From contig NC_069138.1 in the NCBI RefSeq assembly GCF_026914265.1, forward strand, positions 34,712,598 to 34,776,597: DNA of 64,000 nucleotides, read 5' to 3'. Within the stretch, counting starts at the first letter, position 1, and every line of letters begins with the position of its first letter. Under the pieces are notes generated by a model. The model saw only the letters and a program-made list of their open reading frames with translations. It was not told the origin of the DNA and searched no databases. The position numbers and the translations under genes were made by a program. This stretch comes from Mya arenaria. Lineage: Eukaryota > Mollusca > Bivalvia > Myida > Myidae. Below, one piece after another: positions 39,446 through 50,600 of the stretch.

Positions 39446-40030
39446 GCCATATAGTAATTGTATACCTATAAATTGCATTTAACCAAAACTGACTCCCATA
39501 TAGTAATTGTATACCTATAAATTGCAGTTCACCAAAACTGACTCCCATATAGTAATTGTATACCCATAAATTGCAGTTAACCAAAACTGACTCCCATATA
39601 GTAATTAAAGACCCATAAATTGCAGTTAACCAAAACTGACTCCCATATAGTAATTGTATACCCATAAATTGCAGTTCACCAAAACTGACTCCCATATAGT
39701 AATTGTATACCCATAAATTGCAGTTCACCAAAACTGACTCCCATATATTAATCGTATACCCATAAATTGCAGTTCACAAAAACTGACTCCCATACAGCAA
39801 TCGTATACCCATAAATTGCAGTTCACCAAAACTGACTCCCATATAGTAATCGTATACATATAAATTGCAGTTAACCAAAACTGACTCCCATATAGTAATT
39901 AAAGACCCATAAATTGCATTTAACCAAAACTGACTCCCATATAGTAATTGTATACCCATTAATTGCATTTATCCAAAACTGACTCCCATATAGTAATCGT
40001 ATACCCATAGATTGCATTTAACCAAAACTG
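39446..40030 (-). repeat. 49-bp tandem array, right arm of the inverted pair
   Basis: About 12 units of the same 49-bp repeat in reverse orientation (ACCAAAACTGACTCCCATA and TAGTAATTGTATACCCATA). Partly decayed related sequence continues to about 40090. With the left arm it forms an inverted repeat of over 1 kb total arm length. Confidence 0.93.
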
Positions 40031-40090
40031 AATCAACTGTCTGGTGTAATATGACTTTATAATATTTGTTGAGTTATCAAAACTGAATCC

Positions 40091-41008
40091 CATATAGTTT
40101 TGTTGACTATACGGGGGTCATTTGAAAGTCATTTTCATTTTTTGTTTATTTATTTTTTATAAAATCTTTAGCCTTATTGAAGTATGCAATTGACTAAAAT
40201 GGTTCAAGTTTCGGTTTATCGCCTTATCTGCCAAAATATATAATTGGATACAATTTGGATAACTATAACCTTTGTTATCAAATGAAGGCATTTAGTTTAA
40301 AGTAAGAGCATATTCAATAATTATAACTCCACAACAGCCATCGTACTATTATAATATTAACTATAGCAGTCCTATCGTAAAGTGATTGCAAATACCGGGT
40401 ACCGGCAACCGTGCTTTTGCACCGCCCTTCAGAACGATTTACGTTAACCAAAATCGAATCCCCTAAATATTCGATTTCGTTTCCCATATAACACATACCG
40501 GTTTCACAACATTTCGGCAATACATACACTTTCTTCTTGTCTTCCCTGTAAGTGCATGTTTCGACGAGAGGTTACTATTGATTAATCATTGTATTTTGTT
40601 TTACTTTATATGCTTTAAAATTGTTGACATTACAGCAGTCTTCCAGAAATTGTAAAAAATCGTTGGAAGATTTACCCTGTCCGAAAAAATATTTGCCTGT
40701 CCGAACAAACAGAAAATAGTATACAAAAGGAGTAAAACAACTGGTTATAATGCTTTCCCGACTTAATTGACAAAAACAAACATTTAAACACTACATGGAC
40801 TTGTCGTTAAGTAAAAATTAATACAGTTTCTCATGCAAAGAATATTTCAACATCACAGGCATTTAACATTTTAAGTCTAAAATAATAGACGTGTTATACG
40901 GGATTCTTCCAATCCCTAACGTCTAAACGGGTTTGTGCAAAAACCGTGTGGGTTTGAAAAATATTGAAATTGTATTAAGTGAAGTAGTTTATGTTTGAAA
41001 TGGATAAT
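40091..41008. other. Non-coding stretch, nothing recognised
   Basis: No gene or clear element. Short open frames here have no recognisable family features. Confidence 0.45.
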
Positions 41009-42070
41009 CAGGGGTGGACACTAACCATTTTCCCAAGGGATCCCAAAGGGACACCAACATCTGAAATCAGGTGTCCCTTCGTGAAATTAAGAGTCCCTTC
41101 CATTTTTTACATTTTTTTCATTAATGAGCCTGTTTTAATATTACATTTAACATACAAATCCAGTGCCTTTTACTTTGCAATTTGTAATTCAAGTATACAC
41201 CATATTATACATGTTTTCAACAGCATGCAATGACAAGTTAGTTATAGCACAATGTCATCCATGTGAACCTCTGGCAATGGCAGAGAGGAAGATTTGGGTC
41301 TTAAGTCGGTAGATTGGGTTCAAAAGTGGTAGAATGTCTAAGTCACACAATGGGTACAATGTAAACAAAAACTTGATGTTGTTACTATTTTTAGATTTTC
41401 AGAAAATATGCATTAAAAATGCCATGGTTCAGGGTCTTGTCAGATGTCATTGCTTTTGATTGAAAAACAGTAGGAATATTACATCTGGCTTGTGAATCAA
41501 TCAGACTGCCCAACAAGTGTAGTGCATACTAAAGAGCAGACAACTGGAAAATAGTGTATGTTTATTTTCGCGCCAAAATGTCATAATTTTTTTATCCATT
41601 TTGGGCGGTTCTGACACATGAGCAAACTAGTTCACCATAATTATTGTACCGATTATAAAAGTCTGTCACCTCTGACACCATTATTATTGTACCGATTATT
41701 AAAGTCTGTCACCTCTGACTTGGTTGATAATGTAAACAACAAAGCGGAAGCGTTAAACCGCATGCGCACTGTGAAATGACCTGTTTATTTATAGATTCAT
41801 GATGTAATTATAGTGAAAAGGTCAGCCATACTTTCGCTTTAGTGTGTGCGACGTATTAATATTAATATCTTTTTACATGCCCTGTCAAGAAAGTTAGGGG
41901 GACCCAAATTTAGGTAATTAATTCATGAAACGCTATTTATTTATTGATACTTAGCTTTTATCGGTCAAAATTTAAGTGTCCCGACGGAATACCGGACTTT
42001 GAAGTTCAGGTGTTCCTCCCGAGAAATTGGTGTCCTCGGGATCCCGGGACCCCTTTAGTGTCGAACACTG
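41009..42070. mobile_element. hAT-like non-autonomous DNA element, about 1.06 kb
   Basis: The left end reads CAGGGGTGGACACTAACC, then GGGATCCC and GACACCAA. The right end on the other strand reads CAGTGTTCGACACTAAAGG, then CGGGATCCCGAGGACACCAA. The long imperfect inverted repeats, the CAGGGGTG start and the flanking ATAAT at both sides (41004-41008 and 42071-42075) suggest a hAT-type element, though a full 8-bp target duplication is not clear. The interior has no transposase. It holds a local 52-bp duplication (GATTATAAAAGTCTGTCACC, near 41640-41720). Confidence 0.6.
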
Positions 42071-43250
42071 ATAATAAAGGTTTATATTCATATTTTACCA
42101 TGTAAGTCAAGCTATTTTGCACAAAACAAGCTTTAAATGCATTAAAAAACATGATTTACCTTTCCAATAAAACAAAACTTGACTGACACAGACAACAATT
42201 ACGCCAAGCGGAACAACTCAACCCAATCGTAATTTAACTCGGCCACCTCCGACAAGCTTCGAGATAGACCTCGTAAATATAATCCGATTGTTGTAAAACT
42301 GTGAACTGCAGCCCTTCATAACATGTTTGACAGAATGAAATGAAGAAAACCCATCAAACTCATAATTATTCGTTGGATATTTATTTTTTTTTGTACGGAC
42401 CTAATATAAAATAACATTATCTGGTAATATTTCTTGTTTTTATGATATTTAATAGACGCAATATGCTTTAACCCGGAATCCCGATCGGAATAACTACCCA
42501 CTTTTGGTACAAAACAATTTGTACGTGAAGGATTTGCCATATCAAAATCGTAAAAAAATCCGTCAACATATATCCAGCCACAGGCGTTAGTGTATCCAGC
42601 AATCAACATCATGATTCCATATCGGAAATAGCCGACTTTTGGTGATGTTATGTGAAGTCAAATAACAATTGAATGTGGGATCGACTTACTACTGCCAAGA
42701 CAAATATTCAGCAAACAGTTTTTACAGACATTTCGCTTTTAAGTACCTTTTCACTATTTAGTCGTCTCAAAATATGTCGGTCATCCGGACCGTCATTTAC
42801 GAAAGAGCAGCCAGACCCGTCCGGACATGTCAGGTGGACCAGCACATTTCAGGAAGACTGATTACAGTACCATCAAAAAACAGGTGCTCACAGTCACCAG
42901 CCTGCACTCTCAAACACCTCATTTTATGATGCAGTGCGACATGTCTGGGCTGTTTGTCACTTACCATGATATCACCACAATATTTCCACATACAAGCAAA
43001 GCAAAATACTCTCTAGGATTGCAAAAGGGTAAGAAAAGACAAGAATCTTTACATTTTACCAAAAAAATCCACGCCTGTTCATATATGAATAAACTCAATA
43101 TAAAGGCAAATCAAACACATATGCTGCTTTCAGTGCAAAGAATAGTAAAAACTACATCAATTAACTACAACAATATCACCGGTAATTTAAAACAGAAATC
43201 TGTCAAAACACATGCAAATAGTCAGCAAAAAATGCCATTACATGCCATTT
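42071..43250. other. Unassigned region, possibly holding the RPAP2 5' exon or promoter
   Basis: No recognised gene. The stretch from about 42180 to 42870 is richer in CpG than its surroundings. RPAP2 must have a further upstream exon because its first recognised exon is preceded by a splice acceptor; a site here is possible but unsupported. Open frames at 42316-42612 (minus) and 42827-43462 (plus) have no recognisable family features, and the second runs into a repeat. Confidence 0.3.
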
Positions 43251-43251
43251 A

Positions 43252-45245
43252 TAGCTCGACTATTCGAAGAATAGGTGGGCTATACTACTCGCCCCAGCGT
43301 CAGCGTCCGGTTAAAGTTTTAGGGCAAGTTGGGATTTTCACTTATAAGTCCAATGCCCTACATTCAATTGACTTAATACTTCACGCAGTTGTTCAGGGCC
43401 ATCACATGATGAGGTTAGATAACTCCATATTATTCTTTACACAGATTATGGCCCCTGATTGACTATGGAACTTAGGTTAAAGTTTTAGCGCCAGTTGGAA
43501 TATTTATTAATAACTTCTATATCCTTTGTTCAATTGACTTAATACTTCACACAGTTGTTCAGGACCATCACACAATGAGGTTACATAACTCCATATTATC
43601 CTAAATACAAGTTATGGCACCTGATTGACTTAGGTTAAATTTTTAGGGCAGGTTAAAGTTTTAGGGCAAGTTGGGATTTTCACTTAAAACTCCAATACCA
43701 TTCATTCAATTGACTTAATACTTCACACTGATGTTCAGAGCCATCACATAATGAGGTTAGATAACTCCATATTATCTTTTATACAAATTATGGTCCCTGA
43801 TTGACTATGGAACTTATGTTAAAGTTTTAGGGCAGGGCATATCCTTATTACAAGTTATGGTCCCTGATTAACTTGGGTTAAAGCTTTAGGCAAGTAAAAG
43901 TCAAGGGCAAGTGGGGATTTTAATAAAAAAAACTTCTATACTGTTCATTAAATGCACTTAATAAAATTCAAAATATTTACGACCATCTTACAACAAGAAA
44001 CATAACTCCGTTTTAAGCCAAAAAACAAACTATGGCCCTTGAATTTTTATGCCCCCAAAGGTGGGCATATTAAAAGCGCACCGTCCGTCCGTGTGTCCGG
44101 CTCAATAACTCATGTCCGGGCTGTAACTTTCCCTTGTATGGACAGATTTTAAAATAACTTGCTACATGTGTTCCACATACAACCACGACGTGTCGCGTGC
44201 AAGACCCGTGTTACTATCTCTTAGGTCAAGGACACACTTAGTGTTTATTCACAATGGAGTGCTGAATATAAGGACATAGAGCATAGGTTGTCGTGTCCGG
44301 GCTGTGACTTTCCCTTGTATGGACAGACTTTAAAATAAGTTGCCACATGTGTTTCACATACCAAGACGACGTGTCGCGTGCAAGACCCGTGTTCCTACCT
44401 CTAAGGTCAAGGTCATACTTGGTGTTTATTCACAATGGAGTGCTGCATATAAGGACATAGAGCATAGGTTGTTGTGTCCGAGCTGTAACTTTCCCTTGTA
44501 TGGACAGATTTTAAAATAACTTGCCATTTGTGTTCCACATACCAAGACGACGTGTCGCATGCAAGACCCGTGTCCTTACCTCTAAGGTCAAGGTCACACT
44601 AAGGTGTTTATTCACAATGGAATGCTGCATATAAGGACATAGAGTATAGGTTGTTGTGTCCGGGCTGTAACTTTTTCTTGTATGGACAGATTTTAAAATA
44701 ACTTGCAACATTTGTTGCGTGCAACACCTATGTCCCTACCTCTAAGGTGAAAGATACACTTAGTGTTTATTCACAATGGAATGCTGAATTTAAGGTCATA
44801 AGAGTGTAGGTTGTCAAATATGGGTGGTATTTTTTTATGTTTTGAGGCAATTTAAAATAACTTGCCATTTGTATTTGACATGTAAAGGCAAGATCAACTT
44901 TTCATGTACTGACCTTGTTCATAGGTCAATGTCACAATCCGGGGCATTCGTCACATACTGTGACAGCTCTTGTTTTTTTTTTGTTTTTTTTTAATTTCCT
45001 TTGAAAGGCATATTTGTATATTCTTAACCACATTTTCATAATGGGAAATCAAGTTATTTGAATGACTTGCGTCATTGTTTGGGAGGGCTGGTGGGAGGGC
45101 AGCATCAAAGTCACCTTATGTATCGAATAATTTTAGTTAGGTTGGACATAAAGAGACCAAACTTGGTAATATTACATTGTTATTGTATTCACTTCTAAGT
45201 CAAAGCGGCGAAGTCGAGCGTGCTGTGTTACGACAGCTCTTGTTA
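43252..45245. mobile_element. Bivalve-type dispersed repeat A, with internal tandem units and an insertion
   Basis: The head reads TAGCTCGACTATTCGAAGAA and the tail reads AAGTCGAGCG then ACGACAGCTCTTGTT. The interior has about four copies of a unit of 160-175 bp (GGTTAAAGTTTTAGGGCAAG, TCAATTGACTTAATACTTCA). A second element (44050-44972) interrupts it. A relative with the same head and tail lies at 62911-63816. No protein is encoded. Confidence 0.65.
44050..44972. mobile_element. Bivalve-type dispersed repeat B, inserted in repeat A
   Basis: The head reads GCCCCCAAAGGTGGGCATAT followed by GCGCACCGTCCGTCC. The interior has four copies of a unit of about 180 bp (TCCGGGCTGTAACTTTCCC, GACGTGTCGCGTGCAAGACC), starting near 44113, 44292, 44475 and 44656. 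The tail ends TGTGACAGCTCTTGTT, the same tail motif as family A. T-rich sequence surrounds the insertion. Confidence 0.65.
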
Positions 45246-45273
45246 TAGCTTTTAATTTTATCAGGTATATAAT

Positions 45274-45961
45274 TATGTCTCCCCCTCTCTGGGGGAGACA
45301 TATTGTTTTTGCCCTGTCCGTCAGTCCGGTAGTCCGTCAGTCCGTCCGTACGTCACACTTCGTTTCCGATCGATAACTGGAAAACCGCATGACCTAGGAT
45401 CACCAAACTTGGAAGGGAGGTTGGTCGTGAGGTGTAGAGGATCCCTATTGTTTTTGGGGTCACTAGGTCAAAGGTCAAGGTCGCGGCGACCCCCAATATA
45501 AAAAAACATTTCTGCTCAAAATCTTGAGAACGGTTTGACCTAGGTTCACCAAACTTGGTAGGGAGTTTGGTCATGAGGTGTAGAAGATCCCTATTGTTTT
45601 TGGGGTCACTAGGTCAAAGGTCAAGGTCGCGGCGACCCCCAATGTAAAAAACATTTCCGCTCAATATCTTGAGAATGGTTTGACCTAGGTTCACCAAACT
45701 TGGTAGGGAGGTTGATCATGAGGTTTAGAAAACTCCTATATTTTGGGGGGTCACAAGGTCAAAGGTCAACGTCGCTGTGACCTCTAATGTAAAAAAATAT
45801 TTCCGTGCAATATCAGGAGAATGCTTTGATCTAGGTTCACCAAACTTTGAAGTGAGGTTGGTCATGATGTCTAGATGATCCCAATTGTTTTGGGGGTAAC
45901 AAGGTCAATAGTCAAGGTCGTGGTGACCTTCCATGTAAAAATCATTTGCGTGTAATATCTT
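45274..45961. mobile_element. Bivalve-type dispersed repeat C, copy 1 (hairpin head, DR1 motifs)
   Basis: The head is a perfect hairpin, TATGTCTCCCCC then GGGGGAGACATA, followed by TTGTTTTTGCCCTGTCCGTC. The body has tandem units of about 145 bp each ending GGGGTCACTAGGTCAAAGG. Perfect AGGTCAAAGGTCA occurs at 45465-45477, 45611-45623 and 45756-45768. Its tail is cut where copy 2 begins. Confidence 0.7.
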
Positions 45962-47335
45962 TATGTCTCCCCCATTCATGGGGAGACATATTGTTTTTGC
46001 CCTGTCCGTCAGTCAGTCCATCAGTCTGTCAGTCAGTCAGTCAGTACGTCACACTTCGTTTCCGCCCAATAACTATAGAACTCTTCGACCCAGGAACTTC
46101 ATACTTGGTATGCTAGTTGGTCATGACTAGTAGATGACCCCTATTGAATTTGGGGTCACTAGGTCAAAGATCAGGGTCAACGTGACCTTGAGGTGAAGAA
46201 ACGGTTTCCACTCAATAACTAAAGATCCTTTGGGTCCAGGAACTTCATACTTGGTATGCTAGTTGTTCATGACTATTAGATGACTCCTATTGATTTTGAG
46301 ATCAAAAGGTCAAAGGTCAAGGTTACCTTCAGGTAAAAAATGTTATGTTGGCAGTGACCTTAAGCTTAAAAATGGTTTCTGCTCAATAACTAAAGAAAGC
46401 TTGTACCCAGGAACTTCATAGTTGTTCATGACTAGTAGATGACTCCTATTGATTTTGAGATCAGTAGGTCAATAGTCAAGGTCACCGTGACCTTGAGGTG
46501 AAGAAACTGTTTCCGCTCAATAACTAGAGAACGCTTGCAACCAGGAATTTCATACTTGGTATGCTAGTTGGTCATGACTAGAAGATGACCCATATTGATT
46601 TTGAGATCACTAGGTCAAAGGTCAAGGTTGCCATGACCTTGAAGTGAAGAAAAAGTTTCCGCTCAATAACTAAAGACCCTTTGGTTTCAGGAACTTCATA
46701 CTTGGTAAGCTAGTTGTTCATGACTAGAAGATGACCCCTATTGATTTTCAGATCAAAAGGTCAAAGGTCAAGGTTACCTTCAGGTAAAAAATGATACGTT
46801 GGCGGTGACCTTAAGCTTAAAAATGGTTTCTGCTCAATAACTTAAGAACGCTTGTACCCAGGAACTTCATTCTTGGTACGCTAGTCGGTCATGACTAGTA
46901 GATGACCCCTATTGATTTTGAGATCAGTAGGTCAAAGGTCAAGGTTGCCATGACCTTGAGTTGAAGAAATGGTTACCGCTCAGTAACTAAAGAACACTTG
47001 CACCCAAGAACTTAATACTTGGTATGCAAGTTGGTTATGTAGATGATCCCTATTGATGTTGTGATCAGTAGGTAAAAGGTCATGGTCACGATGACTGTGA
47101 GCTGAAAAATGGTTTCCGATCAATAATTGAATAACGCTTGCGCCCAGGAACTTCATACAATGCAAACTTCGTTTACATTTTCCATGATTAATCAACAACA
47201 CTTTCTTCTCTTCACTATTTAATATAATCGAATAAACCAAACTTCACTGTTGGTTTGTCTCCAGTCCAAAGTTACAAATTTCATGTCCATCATTTATTTT
47301 TTCTCAGCTACGACCACACAATAGGGGAGACAAGC
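45962..47335. mobile_element. Bivalve-type dispersed repeat C, copy 2
   Basis: It has the same hairpin head (TATGTCTCCCCCATTCATGG) as copy 1. The body has about eight tandem units of 145-175 bp containing CAGGAACTTCATACTTGGT. Perfect AGGTCAAAGGTCA occurs at 46307-46319, 46612-46624, 46758-46770 and 46929-46941. The tail near 47323-47335 contains GGGGAGACAAGCGC. No protein is encoded. Confidence 0.7.
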
Positions 47336-47672
47336 GCTTTTTCAAAAAAGCAATCTCTAGTTATACACAATTATTTGAAGTATATGATGGGATGTGCATC
47401 AACAATTTTTAAGTTTCTGCAAACAATGTCACCACTCTCTTAAGTTCCAAGAAGCCCTTTAATACTGTACAATAAAGGGTCACATGGCACAAACAGGGAA
47501 AAGAGAGCCCATTTCATCATTACTTAGAAATATAAACTTTAAGAACTTTAAAGAAAAGCCCTCCTGTAGGCAAGCTTTATAACATGCTTGCTGTTGGACT
47601 GTATATCTACTTCACGAATATGGTTGACTTACTCTACACAGTCCATATTGACAGCCGTTTTATATTTTACAG
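47336..47672. other. Unassigned sequence upstream of the first recognised RPAP2 exon
   Basis: No feature is recognised apart from the splice acceptor at its end (TTTTACAG just before 47673). It is presumably intron. Confidence 0.5.
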
Positions 47673-47684
47673 ACACCTGAAGAC

Positions 47685-50600
47685 ATGACATCAGGCAGTT
47701 CTGAAGCTGAGAAGCAGGCGGAGTTACGGAGGAAAATTGAGTATAAGGTGGCGTGTGAGGAGAGGGCACACAAAATTGTGGAACGACTCATTGACAATCC
47801 GATCTCACAGGATACCCTTCTAAATGCTGTAGGTGGAATTTAACATAACTCTGTGATTTTATGTGTGATACTACACAAATATATGCTATGTGCATCTGTT
47901 GGGGATCGAACCTGTGACTGCTGACATTCTACTCCGTTGCTTTATAAGCTTGCTCAGAATATTCAAAAGAGCTGCTATGTGTCCAATAACCAGTTACATT
48001 ATTTCATGAGATGATTATGCCAAGGCACCCTTTGAAGAAGCAGGGATATATTGCTTTTCACATGTTGGTCAGTTGGTCGGTCAATGCGTTGATATACAAC
48101 AAACCTTGTCCAATTGATTATTAGGAAATATATGGGCCTATGGCCTTTAAACTTGGTAGGGAGGTTGGTCATTATTGGTTGTGTATGTAGATGACTTAAA
48201 CGATATTTAACTAGATTAAGTATATAATTCTACATTAAACAAATTTGGCGTTAAAAATGTAATACTCTAATGATTCTTTTTTGCAGATTATAATCAGCCA
48301 ATAATTCTATTAGAAATAAATGGATCAGAATCTGATATACTTTTTTTCCCAGGTACAATTGATAACCCCGAGCCATTATGAAGACATCACTGTGGAGCGA
48401 GCCATAGCCAAGCTGTGTGGATATCCACTGTGCCAAAACAACCTGGAAAAGGTTTGGAGTTTTCCTTGCACTCTTTATGTTTAATCAGATATTTTTCTGG
48501 AATTTTTACTTTCAAATTTCACACAGCAAGGGATTTCTCTGACACAGATAGCTCACTCAGAAGACGGTAAAATGGTTTTAAAGCTAGATACTCCAAATTT
48601 GAACTTATTGCAATTAGAACAGAGCATCCCTCGGGTCCCAAAAAATACCATTCATTGAGCGTTAACTATTATTTCTTTTGATTTTCAGTGAAGTATAGAG
48701 TTTTATCAGTGAAATAACAGCAGTGAAAATATCAATTTTATAATTTCTCTGCAAACTAAGGAGCGAAGAACTACTCTTTAAATCAATTGTAGATACTTCC
48801 CTTTAATAAAAAAAACAGTCACCTTTGAAGCAGTAAAGTACATACATGTCAAAGTAATCATTTGATCTTAAATAAAGATGGCATTTGTTTTAATCAAGGT
48901 TTTTTTTTCAGAAATAAACACAACTTACCATTTATTAGGGAAATGGCAATCACAATTTCAAATGCTTTTTTGAAGCTGAATGCTCAGTCATTTGCTTTTA
49001 TAAAAAGCATTATATGAAAACAATTGTTCGAAGATAAATTTGATGTCATATCATCTATTTTCTGACTCTGATTTTGTAATACAAACTTCCCGGAAAATTT
49101 ACACAACAATTCACCTGTATATAAACTGAGATACTGAGGGGAATGGGGCCGATTTTCGGTCCCAAAAAGGGCCAAAAAACTCACTGGTATTCAATGATGT
49201 ATTTCAGATTCTAAAACAGCGGTACATCATATCAACGAAGACCAACACAGTTTATGACATAGAAACTAGGAAGGTAGGAACGTACAATTTATAATTAAAT
49301 TAGAATGCATTGAGTTTTAATTATGACAGAAGTCTGTGAGTAAATGAAGAGAAAAATGAACAACATAGTTAATTACTGTGACTAATTGTTCAAAACTATT
49401 AATACTTTTAAAAGCCTTAAACATTGAAAATGTTTTGATTTGCAAATAACTAGATATTTAAACAGTTTTACTTGGAACTAACTTTATAATATTTCTTTCC
49501 TTGAATTTAAGCAGCAGTTAATGTTGCAAAGCATCACACGACAAAGAAAAACAGACATTCAGTGACCCTTAAATATTACATTGCTGTTAATGAGTATATT
49601 TGTTCCAGAACTTCTGCAGTAGTCAATGTTTAAAGGCATCACACCACCTAGAAAAACAGATATCCAGTGACCCTGTCTGGTCCAGGAAAAATCTCCCGCC
49701 AAGAAAGATACAACTACTGCCCATTGATTTGAAGTGGTAAGCTGGTTTGGTTTTCAAATAGGTTAAAGTGGTTTGATAAAGTATGGCCAATATTAAAATA
49801 AAGTATGGCCAATATTAAAATTGTACTAGTGTTCTCAACAAAAAATGTTAAACGTAATTGTGAAAAAACATTTTAGATGCTATAACTCAAAAACCATTCA
49901 AGATATATTCAAATTATCAACTTGTTGAAGACACATTTTTCAAGTAATAAGATTATACATGCACAGCAAGGCAAATATCTCTGGCTTTAATAGTGCGGCT
50001 TTTCCGACTGAAAATAACAGATGAGTATTGGCACTCCCGAAGCACTCTTGTTCTCTTCTCTTTTTTCAATGATTGTTAACCAATATGTTACAGTATTTCA
50101 ATGATGATTTCAGTGGCAAGCTAGGAGATGAAGTTCTGGTGTCTAAACATGTGTCCGACCTCAAACATGAGGTGACTAGCCTTGAAAAACAAGACGAGTA
50201 CTTAAAAAACCTGCATGAAATGATAAAGAAGAGCAATAAGACAGGAGACGAAGCAGGGAAAGATGAAACAAAAGCTGATAGTCAGAGAGGGAGTGTAAAC
50301 ACAGAGAAAGCAAGAGGGAATATAAGCACCGATGAGCCTTGTGTGTACACACTTGATAAGGCCATGAGTGATCTAGGTATGACTGATGGTGGTGAAGGAG
50401 CTCTCCATGAAAAAGATGACACTATTGCAGAATCTGATAAAGACTCACAAGACAACTTCAGAACTGAAGCTAAGGAGGCTGACAGTGAAGAGGATTTTCA
50501 AAGGACGGATAAACATTCACAAAATGAGAGACCTAGTGAAACTTGCACTAAGGTAGATCAGTCAAGCAATGTTAAGGTGCCCAATGTTGAAAAGGAAACA

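Noticed and set aside
42316-42612. Minus-strand open frame of 98 codons with a plausible-looking N-terminal half
   Set aside because: No family was recognised, the second half looks like AT-rich non-coding sequence, and no splice partner was seen.
42827-43462. Plus-strand open frame of 211 codons as a gene or RPAP2 5' exon
   Set aside because: It has no recognisable domain and extends into repeat A at 43252. It has no match to the RPAP2 N-terminus.
50073-50113. Alternative RPAP2 exon 5 start at the acceptor before 50094
   Set aside because: Joining exon 4 (phase 2) to 50094 gives the wrong frame; the acceptor before 50114 keeps the frame and continues into the long exon.
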